A stretch of 7,206 nucleotides of DNA from Desulfobacterales bacterium (GCA_016735355.1 JAERRQ010000183.1:1-7206); one strand, 5' to 3'. Shown: positions 1 through 6,263, counted from the first letter of the stretch. Translations and numbers: made by a program. Notes: generated from the sequence alone by a model not told the origin.

Positions 1-400
1 GCGATCTGGAATCGGCTCTGAAATACCACAGCCAGGCGCTTGAGATTGATAAAAGGATCGGTTATCTTCAGGGAGAGGCCTCAGACTTAGGCAACATAGG
101 CTTGGTCTATCAGGATATGGGCGACCTGGAATCGGCACTGAAATACCACAGCCAGGCCCTTGAGATTGATAAAAAAATCGCTTATCTCCAGGGAGAGGCC
201 AATCAACTTGGCAACATCGGCCTGGTCTATCAGGATATGGGCGATCTGGAATCGGCTCTGAAATACCACAGCCAGGCGCTTGAGATTGATAAAAGGATCG
301 GTTATCTTCAGGGAGAGGCCTCAGACTTAGGCAACATCGGTGCTGTCTATCAGGCTATGGGCGACCTGGAATCGGCTCTGAAATACCTTAGCCAGGCAAA
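1..400 (+). repeat. 120-bp tandem coding repeats (40-aa TPR units)
   Basis: Units start at 1, 121, 241 and 361 with an exact 120-bp period. Units 1 and 3 are identical over their first 97 bases and differ at about 6 of 120 positions. Unit 2 differs from unit 1 at about 16 positions, mostly around 181-220. This ABA pattern suggests a 240-bp higher-order unit copied by recent duplication or gene conversion. The array runs off the left edge of the window, so copy number is unknown. Confidence 0.93.
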
Positions 401-545
401 AGCAATCTTTGAAAAGATCGGGATGATCAACCAGGCTGAAATATTGGGTAAATGGATCAAAGAAGAAATAAACCCGACAAATCCGACTGCGCCAGGGGGC
501 ATATGGAAATGGATCAAAAAGCTGATCTCGTCAATCCTGGGTTGA
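3..545 (+). CDS. TPR-repeat protein, C-terminal part (5' end outside window)
   Basis: The reading frame is open from the window edge (first full codon at 3) to TGA at 543-545, giving 180 residues of a longer protein. It consists of 40-residue tetratricopeptide units, each with a helix A such as LGNIGLVYQDMGD and a helix B such as LESALKYHSQALEIDKRIG, the long-period TPR type related to kinesin-light-chain repeats. Three whole units and one degenerate final unit (LSQAKAIFEKIGMINQA) are present. Such solenoids bind protein or peptide partners; no enzymatic domain is visible here, and any effector domain would be upstream. After the repeats come a capping helix, a Pro/Thr linker (NPTNPTAPG) and a cationic, Trp-containing amphipathic tail, GIWKWIKKLISSILG, at residues 166-180. 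Partner and pathway cannot be told. The TPR assignment is secure; the function is not. Confidence 0.9.
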   Translation, partial: DLESALKYHSQALEIDKRIGYLQGEASDLGNIGLVYQDMGDLESALKYHSQALEIDKKIAYLQGEANQLGNIGLVYQDMGDLESALKYHSQALEIDKRIGYLQGEASDLGNIGAVYQAMGDLESALKYLSQAKAIFEKIGMINQAEILGKWIKEEINPTNPTAPGGIWKWIKKLISSILG

Positions 546-558
546 TAGGTGAGAAAAC

Positions 559-580
559 GGGGACGTCCATTGGAATATTA
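559..580 (+). repeat. Left copy of ~22-bp imperfect inverted repeat (RAYT-end-like)
   Basis: The sequence GGGGACGTCCATTGGAATAT and two following bases match the reverse complement of 2548-2570 with one 1-base gap and two mismatches. The similarity stops abruptly outside the GGGG. The copy overlaps the stop codon of the transposase-relic tail (578-580), as expected of a terminal motif next to a REP-associated transposase gene. The partner lies just after the sensor gene. Confidence 0.55.
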
Positions 581-794
581 TTTAATTTGTTTTGACAGCT
601 TTAATCCGGCTTTTATGGCAGCTTTTTGCCCCCGCATAGCTGACGCCATGTCGTCGATGACGATGGTTAAAACTGACTGCATGTCCGGTCAAAAGCCGCC
701 GCATTACTTTGGCTATCGGCGCTACTCCATAAAATATCTTTCGACGTTCTATTCCTCGTAGTATTATATGATGTAAGGCCCCCTTCTGGCCCTT
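578..794 (-). pseudogene. Decayed REP-associated tyrosine transposase (RAYT, Y1/HUH family)
   Basis: Read on the minus strand, the frame with stop at 582-584 and open back to a stop at 795-797 gives GALHHIILRGIERRKIF followed directly by GVAPIAKV and RRLLTGHAVSFNHRHRRHG. These are hallmark N-terminal and central stretches of RAYT (Y1_Tnp) proteins. The part that should lie between them, including the catalytic HxH (normally within a PNHFHLL-like stretch), is deleted. After RHRRHG the family's NRYKS-type continuation and much of the C-terminus are missing. A RAYT-like C-terminal tail, AMRGQKAAIKAGLKL, appears in a shifted minus frame ending at TAA 578-580. About 75 codons remain of an enzyme normally well over 200 residues, with no start codon, so it is dead. 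Intact members mobilise REP-type palindromes as single-stranded DNA. Recognition is from family knowledge, not a search. The rest of 546-933 holds no gene; it has an imperfect 22-bp repeat and a weak candidate promoter. Confidence 0.8.
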
Positions 795-837
795 TTAAAT
801 GGAACTGTCACGGGCAGACCTGATTCTTTACCTTGAT

Positions 838-867
838 TTGTCACAACAAAGCATGAAAGCCGATGAT
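838..867 (+). promoter_or_regulatory. Candidate sigma-70-type promoter for the Cache-AlbA_2 gene
   Basis: TTGTCA (838-843, 5 of 6 to TTGACA) is followed after 18 bp by GATGAT (862-867, 4 of 6 to TATAAT), about 65 bp upstream of the start codon. A weaker alternative is TTGCAA at 872-877 with CATTAT at 893-898. Both are motif matches in AT-rich DNA and have no further support. Confidence 0.2.
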
Positions 868-933
868 AGAGTTGCAAAGACTTTCATACAAACATTATAA
901 AGCCAAAAATAGGATTTTTGAACTGAAAATGCT

Positions 934-2526
934 ATGATAAAACTACAATCACTATTTTTTAAAGGCCATCCACAAAATATTCGCAAAAGATTACTCCGGG
1001 ATATTATTTTTGTGGTGGCAATTACCTTTTGTTGCCTGGTGGCGCTCAGTATTTACCAAGCTCGAACTGTACGTAAAAAAGTCTCTAAAACCATTATAAG
1101 TGATGCTGCCACACTTGTTAAAAAGAGGGTTGTCCGCTTTTTAGATCCCATTGAAAACTATCTTGCCGTTATCAGCGAGTGGGAAAAAAACGGCGCTATT
1201 GACCAACGAAATGACCAGGAATTAACCAGACTTTTTATTCCTTTGCTCAGCGCCCATGCCCATATTGCAGGCTTGTTAATTGCAAATAGTAATGGTGCTG
1301 AATTTTTCTTGCAACAATACGATGGTGGCTGGCGTTCCAGGCGGCTTCATCCTGGCGATGGTGAAAGAACTGCAACCTGGCGCTCCTGGCATCTTGATGG
1401 TCAGCAATGTAATGTCTGGCAAGAAAAAACTAATTATCAGTCTGCAAATAGACCATGGTACAAAGAAGCTTTAAGCAAAGAACCCGGCAAAATCAGCTGG
1501 ACTGAACCCTACACTTTTTTTACGACTCAGGAAATTGGAGTTACCGCTGTTACCCATTGGCAAGCAGAAGAGGATCTCGACTCTGAGCACATTATTGCCA
1601 TTGACCTCTTGGAAAATAATCTCCTTGAATTTTTAAATACTCTCCAGGCAGGTAAAGATGGCCATATTATTGTAATAGAAAAAGATGGTTCAATTATTAC
1701 TTATAATCAACTTAAACCAGGCAAAGTTGATCAACGACCTGCCCCCTTGCAAGCTGCACTGAAAATTTGGCAATCTCATAAGGGAAAAGAAGTTTCAGCC
1801 CTGGAATTCACCAGCAACGGCCAAGTCTGGTGGGCAGGCTTTAGCAAATTGGGCCAAGGTGATCCAAGTTCCTGGGTTGGCATTATCATTCCCCAGTCAA
1901 AAATCATGGATCACGTTGTCCAAAAATGGAGGCAAATCGGCACACTCGGCATCGCTGTCCTCATTTTTGCAATCTTTCTGGCTTTTCGACTTGTAAAAAA
2001 ATACAGCTATCAGCTCAAAGATCTTCCCACCCAGCACATCGGCAGTCATAATTTCACTGATGAGTTAATGGCCCTTATTGATGCCGGAGAAAGTACCACC
2101 CTGGAATTTAAATCAACCCTGCGAACAAATCTTAAGACTGGAAAAAAGGGTAAGGAAATTGAAATTGCCTGGCTCAAAACCATAACAGCCTTTATGAATT
2201 CCGATGGCGGCATCTTACTTGTAGGGGTTGAGGATAACGGCAATATTCTCGGAATCCAGGTGGATAATTTTGAGAATGAAGATAAGTTGCGCCTATATTG
2301 TAAAAGCCTGATTAATAACCATATAGGTCCTGAATTTGTTCGTTTTATTAATTTAAAACTAAAACTTGTTAAAGAAAAACAAGTTGTGGTCATTGAATGT
2401 GAGCGAGTACGAAAGCCTGTCTTTTTGTCCATTGGTAAAAATGAAGAATTTTTTGTACGTTCCGGACCATCAAGTATGAAGATCACCATGAGTCAACTGG
2501 TGAAATACCTTGAAGAAAGAAGATAA
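934..2526 (+). CDS. Membrane dCache sensor fused to a Schlafen/AlbA_2 domain
   Basis: This is a 530-residue protein. An in-frame stop at 919-921 leaves ATG 934 as the first start; the Shine-Dalgarno is poor (AGGA at 911-914 is too far upstream). Order: short basic N-terminus; TM helix about 24-42; extracytoplasmic region about 45-330; TM helix about 335-351; cytoplasmic AlbA_2 domain about 374-530. The outer region has the dCache signature NRPWYKEA (172-179) and SWTEPY (to 193), with Y168, R173, W175, Y176, Y193 and D224 spaced as in amino-acid-binding dCache domains. The inner domain has GESTTLEFKS (385-394), AFMNSDGGILLVGVEDNG (419-436) and a C-terminal FFVRSG, typical of AlbA_2. E386, E391 and D434 sit where Schlafen nucleases carry their acidic triad. 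There is no HAMP, kinase, GGDEF or methyl-accepting domain, and no HATPase of the kind often joined to AlbA_2. It is a single gene between repeats. A ligand-controlled nucleic-acid-binding or RNA-cleaving output is inference; a transcription-regulator role is equally possible. Confidence 0.88.
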   Translation: MIKLQSLFFKGHPQNIRKRLLRDIIFVVAITFCCLVALSIYQARTVRKKVSKTIISDAATLVKKRVVRFLDPIENYLAVISEWEKNGAIDQRNDQELTRLFIPLLSAHAHIAGLLIANSNGAEFFLQQYDGGWRSRRLHPGDGERTATWRSWHLDGQQCNVWQEKTNYQSANRPWYKEALSKEPGKISWTEPYTFFTTQEIGVTAVTHWQAEEDLDSEHIIAIDLLENNLLEFLNTLQAGKDGHIIVIEKDGSIITYNQLKPGKVDQRPAPLQAALKIWQSHKGKEVSALEFTSNGQVWWAGFSKLGQGDPSSWVGIIIPQSKIMDHVVQKWRQIGTLGIAVLIFAIFLAFRLVKKYSYQLKDLPTQHIGSHNFTDELMALIDAGESTTLEFKSTLRTNLKTGKKGKEIEIAWLKTITAFMNSDGGILLVGVEDNGNILGIQVDNFENEDKLRLYCKSLINNHIGPEFVRFINLKLKLVKEKQVVVIECERVRKPVFLSIGKNEEFFVRSGPSSMKITMSQLVKYLEERR

Positions 2527-2547
2527 CAGCCATAATCGGTTGTCAAT

Positions 2548-2570
2548 CAATATTTCAATGGAACGTCCCC
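2548..2570 (-). repeat. Right copy of ~22-bp imperfect inverted repeat
   Basis: The reverse complement begins GGGGACGTTCCATTGAAATA and pairs with 559-580 (about 20 matches, one gap, two mismatches). It lies 21 bp after the stop of the Cache-AlbA_2 gene. It also has a local near-palindrome with the bases that follow, GGAACGT (2560-2566) with ACGTCCC (2575-2581). It may be a solo end of a RAYT-type element. Confidence 0.5.
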
Positions 2571-2581
2571 AAACACGTCCC

Positions 2582-2725
2582 GTTACCATCTGGCTTCCCA
2601 TGCAAAACTTGGGAACCTTTTACATAGAGCCTTGTAAAAGCAAATTTTTGGTTCCCAGTTTAGACTTCTATTTTTGCTATGTTTTTTTAACCGTTAACTG
2701 TAAACCGGCAACCGTGAACGGTTAC
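2582..2725 (+). repeat. Left copy of 144-bp inverted repeat flanking the three-gene operon
   Basis: This segment matches the reverse complement of 6300-6442 with about 13 mismatches and one single-base gap (a 7-T versus 6-T run), roughly 90% identity by hand alignment. It contains nested palindromes: TTCCCA-9 nt-TGGGAA (2595-2615), CTTTTAC-10 nt-GTAAAAG (2617-2640), and an outer GGGAACC/GGTTCCC pair (2611-2617 with 2650-2656). Its 3' part is a 7-bp-period array. Several differences between the copies fall in loops or spacers while stem motifs are kept. Weak similarity (TTTCAAT at 2553-2559) may extend the outer edge. The inner edge is sharp and lies 31 bp before the kdsD start. REP/MITE-like in character; the family is not identified. 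Confidence 0.9.
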
Positions 2726-2726
2726 C
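2687..2726 (+). repeat. Heptad array A (NNAACCG, 7-bp period)
   Basis: Successive 7-mers read TTAACCG, TTAACTG, TAAACCG, GCAACCG, TGAACGG, TTACC. Five units with the first two positions variable and the AACCG core largely kept. It forms the inner end of the left 144-bp repeat and would fall in the 5' leader of the operon if transcription starts upstream. Confidence 0.85.
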
Positions 2727-2756
2727 AATAATAATAAGGCGATAAGAATTTGCATA

Positions 2757-3731
2757 ATGGTTATTAAACAGGCAATAGAAGTTCTTAAATTAGAGGCAGA
2801 AGGGGTATTAGGCTTAATCGACAAAATCGATGAAGGTTTTACCAAAATGGTAGAATTGATTTGTAATTCACAAGGACGTCTTATAGTTGGCGGTATAGGC
2901 AAATCCGGTATTGTAGGCAGAAAAATAGTGGCCACCTTGAACAGTACCGGAACAAGGTCACTTTTTTTACACCCGGTTGAAGCCATGCACGGAGATCTCG
3001 GAATGGTAAGCAGGAACGATATCTTTCTTGCTCTTTCTAACAGTGGAGAAACAGACGAACTTAACATTCTCCTTCCAAGTATACGAAGTATAGGCTGCCC
3101 GATTATTGCTTTGACAGGCAACATAAGGTCCACTTTGGCAAAGCAGAGTGACATAATTGTTGATGTTGGGGTTGATAAAGAGGCTTGCCCGCTTGGTCTG
3201 GCTCCCACTTCCAGCACAACAGCCCTGCTTGCCATGGGAGATGCGCTTGCCGTAGTTTTGATTAATAAAAAACATTTTAAACAGAGTGATTTTAAAAAGA
3301 TCCATCCCGGAGGAGCCCTAGGCCAAAGGCTTTCGGCAATGGTGAAGGATATCATGCTCACCGGCGACTCCCTACCGCTTGTATCCGATTCCGCTTCTTT
3401 GAGGGAAGCAATTGAAGAGATAAACCGTCGTGCTTTAGGGACTGTTCTTGTTGGTAATGATAAAAACAGACTTGCAGGCATTATAACGGATGGTGATTTA
3501 AGACGCCTTTTGGCAGATCAAAGGCCTATCGATGATCTAACCGCCAGTGAAGTAATGACCAAAAAACCTCGCGCAGTCAGCCCCGAATCTCCTGTTTATG
3601 ATGCCCTGAATATTATGGAGAGTTTCCAGATCACAATTTTGCCGGTTACCGATTCATCCGGCAGGATAGAGGGTATACTCCATTTGCATGATATATTGGG
3701 TAAGGGGGAATTCAAATTTAACGGAAAATAA
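2757..3731 (+). CDS. kdsD: D-arabinose-5-phosphate isomerase (KdsD/KpsF family)
   Basis: The 324-residue product has the usual length and order of KdsD/KpsF/GutQ: a SIS domain (about 35-185) followed by two CBS domains (about 195-257 and 266-320). It interconverts ribulose-5-phosphate and arabinose-5-phosphate in the cytoplasm, the first committed step towards Kdo. Visible signatures are GGIGKSG (45-51), HPVEAMHGDLGMV (72-84), SNSGETDE (94-101), KEACPLGLAPTSSTTA (141-156) and HPGGALG (183-189). K49, E101, E142 and H183 line up with the catalytic residues K59, E111, E152 and H193 of E. coli KdsD at a constant offset of 10. The CBS pair carries ITDGDLRR (242-249) and the terminal ILHLHD. ATG 2757 is the only sensible start; the Shine-Dalgarno is weak (AAGG at 2736-2739, 17 nt away). 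It heads an operon with a CoA transferase and a HAD phosphatase. Whether it serves LPS Kdo, a capsule, or another arabinose-phosphate use cannot be decided here. Confidence 0.95.
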   Translation: MVIKQAIEVLKLEAEGVLGLIDKIDEGFTKMVELICNSQGRLIVGGIGKSGIVGRKIVATLNSTGTRSLFLHPVEAMHGDLGMVSRNDIFLALSNSGETDELNILLPSIRSIGCPIIALTGNIRSTLAKQSDIIVDVGVDKEACPLGLAPTSSTTALLAMGDALAVVLINKKHFKQSDFKKIHPGGALGQRLSAMVKDIMLTGDSLPLVSDSASLREAIEEINRRALGTVLVGNDKNRLAGIITDGDLRRLLADQRPIDDLTASEVMTKKPRAVSPESPVYDALNIMESFQITILPVTDSSGRIEGILHLHDILGKGEFKFNGK

Positions 3732-3733
3732 AT

Positions 3734-3768
3734 AGGCAATCTCAAAATGTTTAATTTTGAAGATGCCT
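3734..3768 (+). other. Imperfect stem-loop between kdsD and the CoA-transferase gene
   Basis: AGGCAATCTCAAAAT (3734-3748) can pair with ATTTTGAAGATGCCT (3754-3768) across a 5-nt loop, 12 of 15 positions. No T-tract follows at once, so it is not a standard intrinsic terminator. It could be an mRNA processing or stability hairpin that sets different expression of the first gene. Confidence 0.4.
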
Positions 3769-3785
3769 CTAATGAATAGAGTTTT

Positions 3786-3791
3786 GAGGGG
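3786..3791 (+). promoter_or_regulatory. Ribosome binding site for the CoA-transferase gene
   Basis: GAGGGG lies 8 nt before ATG 3800 and is followed by a T-run. It is much stronger than the site of kdsD and fixes the start. Confidence 0.75.
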
Positions 3792-3799
3792 TTTTTTAT

Positions 3800-5011
3800 A
3801 TGATAAGACCATTGGAAGGAATCAGAGTAATTGAATGCGCTATATTTCATGCAGGGCCTGGAGCTTCCGCAATTATGGGAGATCTTGGCGCTGAAATAAT
3901 CAAGATAGAGCAGCCGGGTTCGGGCGATCCTATAAGATTTTTGAAAAAAATTGGAAAAATACCTTTTGGCCTGCCGGGCGGAAGAAATATTTTTTGCGAA
4001 GGTGCTAACAGGAATAAAAAGTCTGTTACCGTTAACCTGATGACAGAAAAAGGACAGGCTATTGTTCACAGATTAGCAAAAGATGCCGATGTGTTTTTGA
4101 CTAATTTCAGAAGGCCTGCTCTTGAAAAAATGAATATTACTTATGATGTAATCAGGCGGATAAATAAAAATATTATTTATACATCAGTATCCGCTTATGG
4201 TCCCAAGGGCCCTGACAGCGATCAGGGCGGATTCGATTACCAAGGCCAGGCCAGATCCGGAGTAATGTATTCCATGGGCGAAGAAGGTATGCCGCCTTTA
4301 GTCTGTCAGTTCGGTATTCTTGATCAGGCTACGGCATTTAATGCAAGCCACCAGATTATCGCCGCTCTTCTGGCGCGAGAGCGTTTCGGAATAAGTCAGG
4401 AAATCAAGATCTCCATTTTAGGTTCTTCAATGAATCTTATTTACTTTAATATTCTTACTTCTCTCGTGGGAGGTTTTAATGTTCCGCGGCACAAGCGTTC
4501 AGAGGAGCATCCCATGCGGAATCATTACAAGTGCAAAGACGGCAAATGGTTTATGATGACTCTTAATCCACCGAACAAAAACTGGGAATCTTTATGCCTC
4601 GCCCTGGAACATCCTGAGTTTATAAATGACCCCCGCTTCAACACCGATGAGCAGAAACTTGAGAATGCGGAAGAACTGGTTGCTATTTTTGATAAAATCA
4701 TTGCCGAGCGGACGCGGGCGGAATGGCTTGAGATATTCAACCGGTATGATTTTTTCTGTTGTGCCGTAAATACCATGGAGGATCTTACTGAAGATCCCCA
4801 AATCCTGAAAAATAATTATATCGTAGATTTTGATCACCCTGACATGGGTAAAATTAAAATTCCCGGGTATCCGGCCTACTTCAGTGAATGTGAAGCGGGT
4901 ATGGTAAGTGCTGTGCCTGAACTGGGAGAGCATACTGAGCAGGTTCTCCTTGAACTGGGAGGATATACTTCAGAAGAAATATCAACAATGAAAGATGAAG
5001 GAGTGGTTTGA
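3800..5011 (+). CDS. Family III (CaiB/BaiF-type) CoA transferase
   Basis: This 403-residue protein has the normal length for a family III CoA transferase, a cytoplasmic enzyme that moves CoA between carboxylic acids through an aspartyl-CoA intermediate. Family features in order: PLEGIRVIE (4-12) and GPGASAIMGDLGAEIIKIE (19-37); GANRNKKSVTVNL (68-80); TNFRRPALEKM with NIIYTSVSAYGPKGP, the CoA-binding part; FGILDQATAFNA, whose D175 aligns with the catalytic aspartate of CaiB and formyl-CoA transferase; and ALLARERFG with QEIKISIL. The C-terminal part (NHYKCKDGKWFMMT, then GKIKIPGYP) is also typical. The acids used cannot be read from sequence; members include formyl-, carnitinyl- and benzylsuccinyl-CoA transferases and 2-methylacyl-CoA racemases. 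It is the middle gene of an operon, 68 bp after kdsD and 1 nt before the phosphatase gene. Its place between two sugar-phosphate-type enzymes is unusual. Confidence 0.93.
   Translation: MIRPLEGIRVIECAIFHAGPGASAIMGDLGAEIIKIEQPGSGDPIRFLKKIGKIPFGLPGGRNIFCEGANRNKKSVTVNLMTEKGQAIVHRLAKDADVFLTNFRRPALEKMNITYDVIRRINKNIIYTSVSAYGPKGPDSDQGGFDYQGQARSGVMYSMGEEGMPPLVCQFGILDQATAFNASHQIIAALLARERFGISQEIKISILGSSMNLIYFNILTSLVGGFNVPRHKRSEEHPMRNHYKCKDGKWFMMTLNPPNKNWESLCLALEHPEFINDPRFNTDEQKLENAEELVAIFDKIIAERTRAEWLEIFNRYDFFCCAVNTMEDLTEDPQILKNNYIVDFDHPDMGKIKIPGYPAYFSECEAGMVSAVPELGEHTEQVLLELGGYTSEEISTMKDEGVV
4998..5003 (+). promoter_or_regulatory. Ribosome binding site that fixes the phosphatase start
   Basis: AAGGAG inside the end of the CoA-transferase gene lies 9 nt before ATG 5013. 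The in-frame ATG at 4995 precedes this site and has no Shine-Dalgarno of its own. ATG 5013 is one base after the upstream TGA (5009-5011), so translational coupling is likely. Confidence 0.75.
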
Positions 5012-5012
5012 T

Positions 5013-6263
5013 ATGATAATAGAAAAGCATGAGATACGCCTGTTAAAGGAATTTTACGATCTTATGGCACATACCCGTGCAATACGATTTATTATTGTTG
5101 AGAACATATTTAATAATAACCTTGAATCATCAGACTCCGATGCAATAAATAACGCAAGGATTAATGTTGAAAAGTTACAGATCACTTCTCTTGAGAATGC
5201 ACTTTTTTCTCTTGAGAATATTCCTTTTGAAGGGACAAGGCGAATTTTGTTTCTGGATTCCTCAAAAAAAATAGAGGTAGATCTTGCATATGAAATAGAA
5301 GAGCTGAAAAAGGATATTTTCTACCTTAAAAATGGAGAAAAAAAATTTTTCGGTTATCTTGAAAATATACATTCCGGCTTCACGGAACAGGTAGAAGCTG
5401 GAGTAAAAAGACTGGAAGGGCTTGATTTTAACTGTTTCATAACCGACCGGGACGGCACCACCAACAATTACTGCGGCAGGTACAGATCTTCAATCCAATC
5501 TGTTTATAATGCTGTTTTTATTACTCGTTTTGCAAAAAAAAGAGCTGAGCATCCTATTATTATAACTTCCGCGCCGTTGAAGGATTGCCCGGGCATAGTC
5601 GATGTAAGCGTAAATCCTGAAAATACAATTATTTATGCCGCATCCAAGGGGCGTGAATGTATAGATCTGGGCGGATTACGCCGAACTTATCCCATAGAAG
5701 AAAACAAACAACAACTTATCAACGAATTGAATGAAAAACTTTCCTCTCTATTAACGGACCCAGAGCTGGAAAAATTTACCTTAATAGGCTCCGGGTTGCA
5801 GTTTAAATTCGGACAAACAACAATTGCACGGCAGGATATAAACGGATCTATTCCCCAGGATGAATCTGCTAAATTTTTAAAACTTGTACAAGGCATTGTT
5901 ACGGATGTCGATCCGGATGGGAACAATTTCAGAATCGAAGATACCGGCCTTGATATTGAGATAATCCTTACAATTGAAGATTCGGAATCAGTACTAAAGG
6001 ACTTTGACAAGGGGGATGCAGTCAGGTACCTTAATACCGAATTAGATCTCTCAATGTCCAAAGGACCACATCTGATATGCGGAGACACAGCATCAGATAT
6101 TCCCATGATAGAAGCTTCCATTGAACAGAGCGATGATACATGGACTGTTTTTGTAACTAAAAACAGGGCACTTATAGAAAGAGTGTCGGCAATATCTTCT
6201 AATACCGTATTAGTAACGGAGCCGGACATGCTGGTTGCCATGCTGGCCTGTTTGTCACGATAG
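5013..6263 (+). CDS. HAD-superfamily phosphatase with unrecognised N-terminal region
   Basis: From ATG 5013 the product is 416 residues (six longer from ATG 4995, which is less likely). HAD motif I is TDRDGTTNN with nucleophile D145 and acid D147; motif II is ITSAP with T185; motif III is probably K350; motif IV is GDTASDIPM with D358 and D362. The large insertion between motifs II and III (about 190-345) and the SDIPM form fit the cap-type IIB group that includes trehalose-6-phosphate and Cof-like sugar phosphatases. Substrate is not identifiable. Residues 1-140 (mostly helical, charged, no motif I know) do not resemble the usual HAD start; no glycosyltransferase signature is visible. It is not KdsC, which is a capless protein of about 180 residues. 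It is the last gene of the operon and probably coupled to the CoA transferase. Assignment to HAD is firm; sugar-phosphate specificity is inferred from fold type and from kdsD in the operon. Confidence 0.85.
   Translation: MIIEKHEIRLLKEFYDLMAHTRAIRFIIVENIFNNNLESSDSDAINNARINVEKLQITSLENALFSLENIPFEGTRRILFLDSSKKIEVDLAYEIEELKKDIFYLKNGEKKFFGYLENIHSGFTEQVEAGVKRLEGLDFNCFITDRDGTTNNYCGRYRSSIQSVYNAVFITRFAKKRAEHPIIITSAPLKDCPGIVDVSVNPENTIIYAASKGRECIDLGGLRRTYPIEENKQQLINELNEKLSSLLTDPELEKFTLIGSGLQFKFGQTTIARQDINGSIPQDESAKFLKLVQGIVTDVDPDGNNFRIEDTGLDIEIILTIEDSESVLKDFDKGDAVRYLNTELDLSMSKGPHLICGDTASDIPMIEASIEQSDDTWTVFVTKNRALIERVSAISSNTVLVTEPDMLVAMLACLSR

Noticed and set aside
549..761. 70-codon + strand ORF (starts MRKRGRP) after the TPR gene
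   Set aside because: It is the antisense shadow of the transposase relic, has no Shine-Dalgarno, and its composition (rich in M, C, S, Y) is not protein-like.
2582..2725. Integron attC-type recombination site
   Set aside because: Size and palindromy are suggestive, but the characteristic paired core sites (R'/R'') are not found, the copies are inverted rather than direct, and no integrase is in the window.
2510..2731. 73-codon + strand ORF overlapping the end of the Cache-AlbA_2 gene
   Set aside because: Most of it reads through the left 144-bp repeat and heptad array; no recognisable protein and no Shine-Dalgarno.
2687..3481. 264-codon minus-strand ORF over kdsD
   Set aside because: It is a shadow of kdsD, whose catalytic residues and full family length are clear on the + strand.
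4995..5012. Earlier ATG for the HAD gene
   Set aside because: It lies before the only good Shine-Dalgarno (4998-5003), which is properly spaced for ATG 5013.
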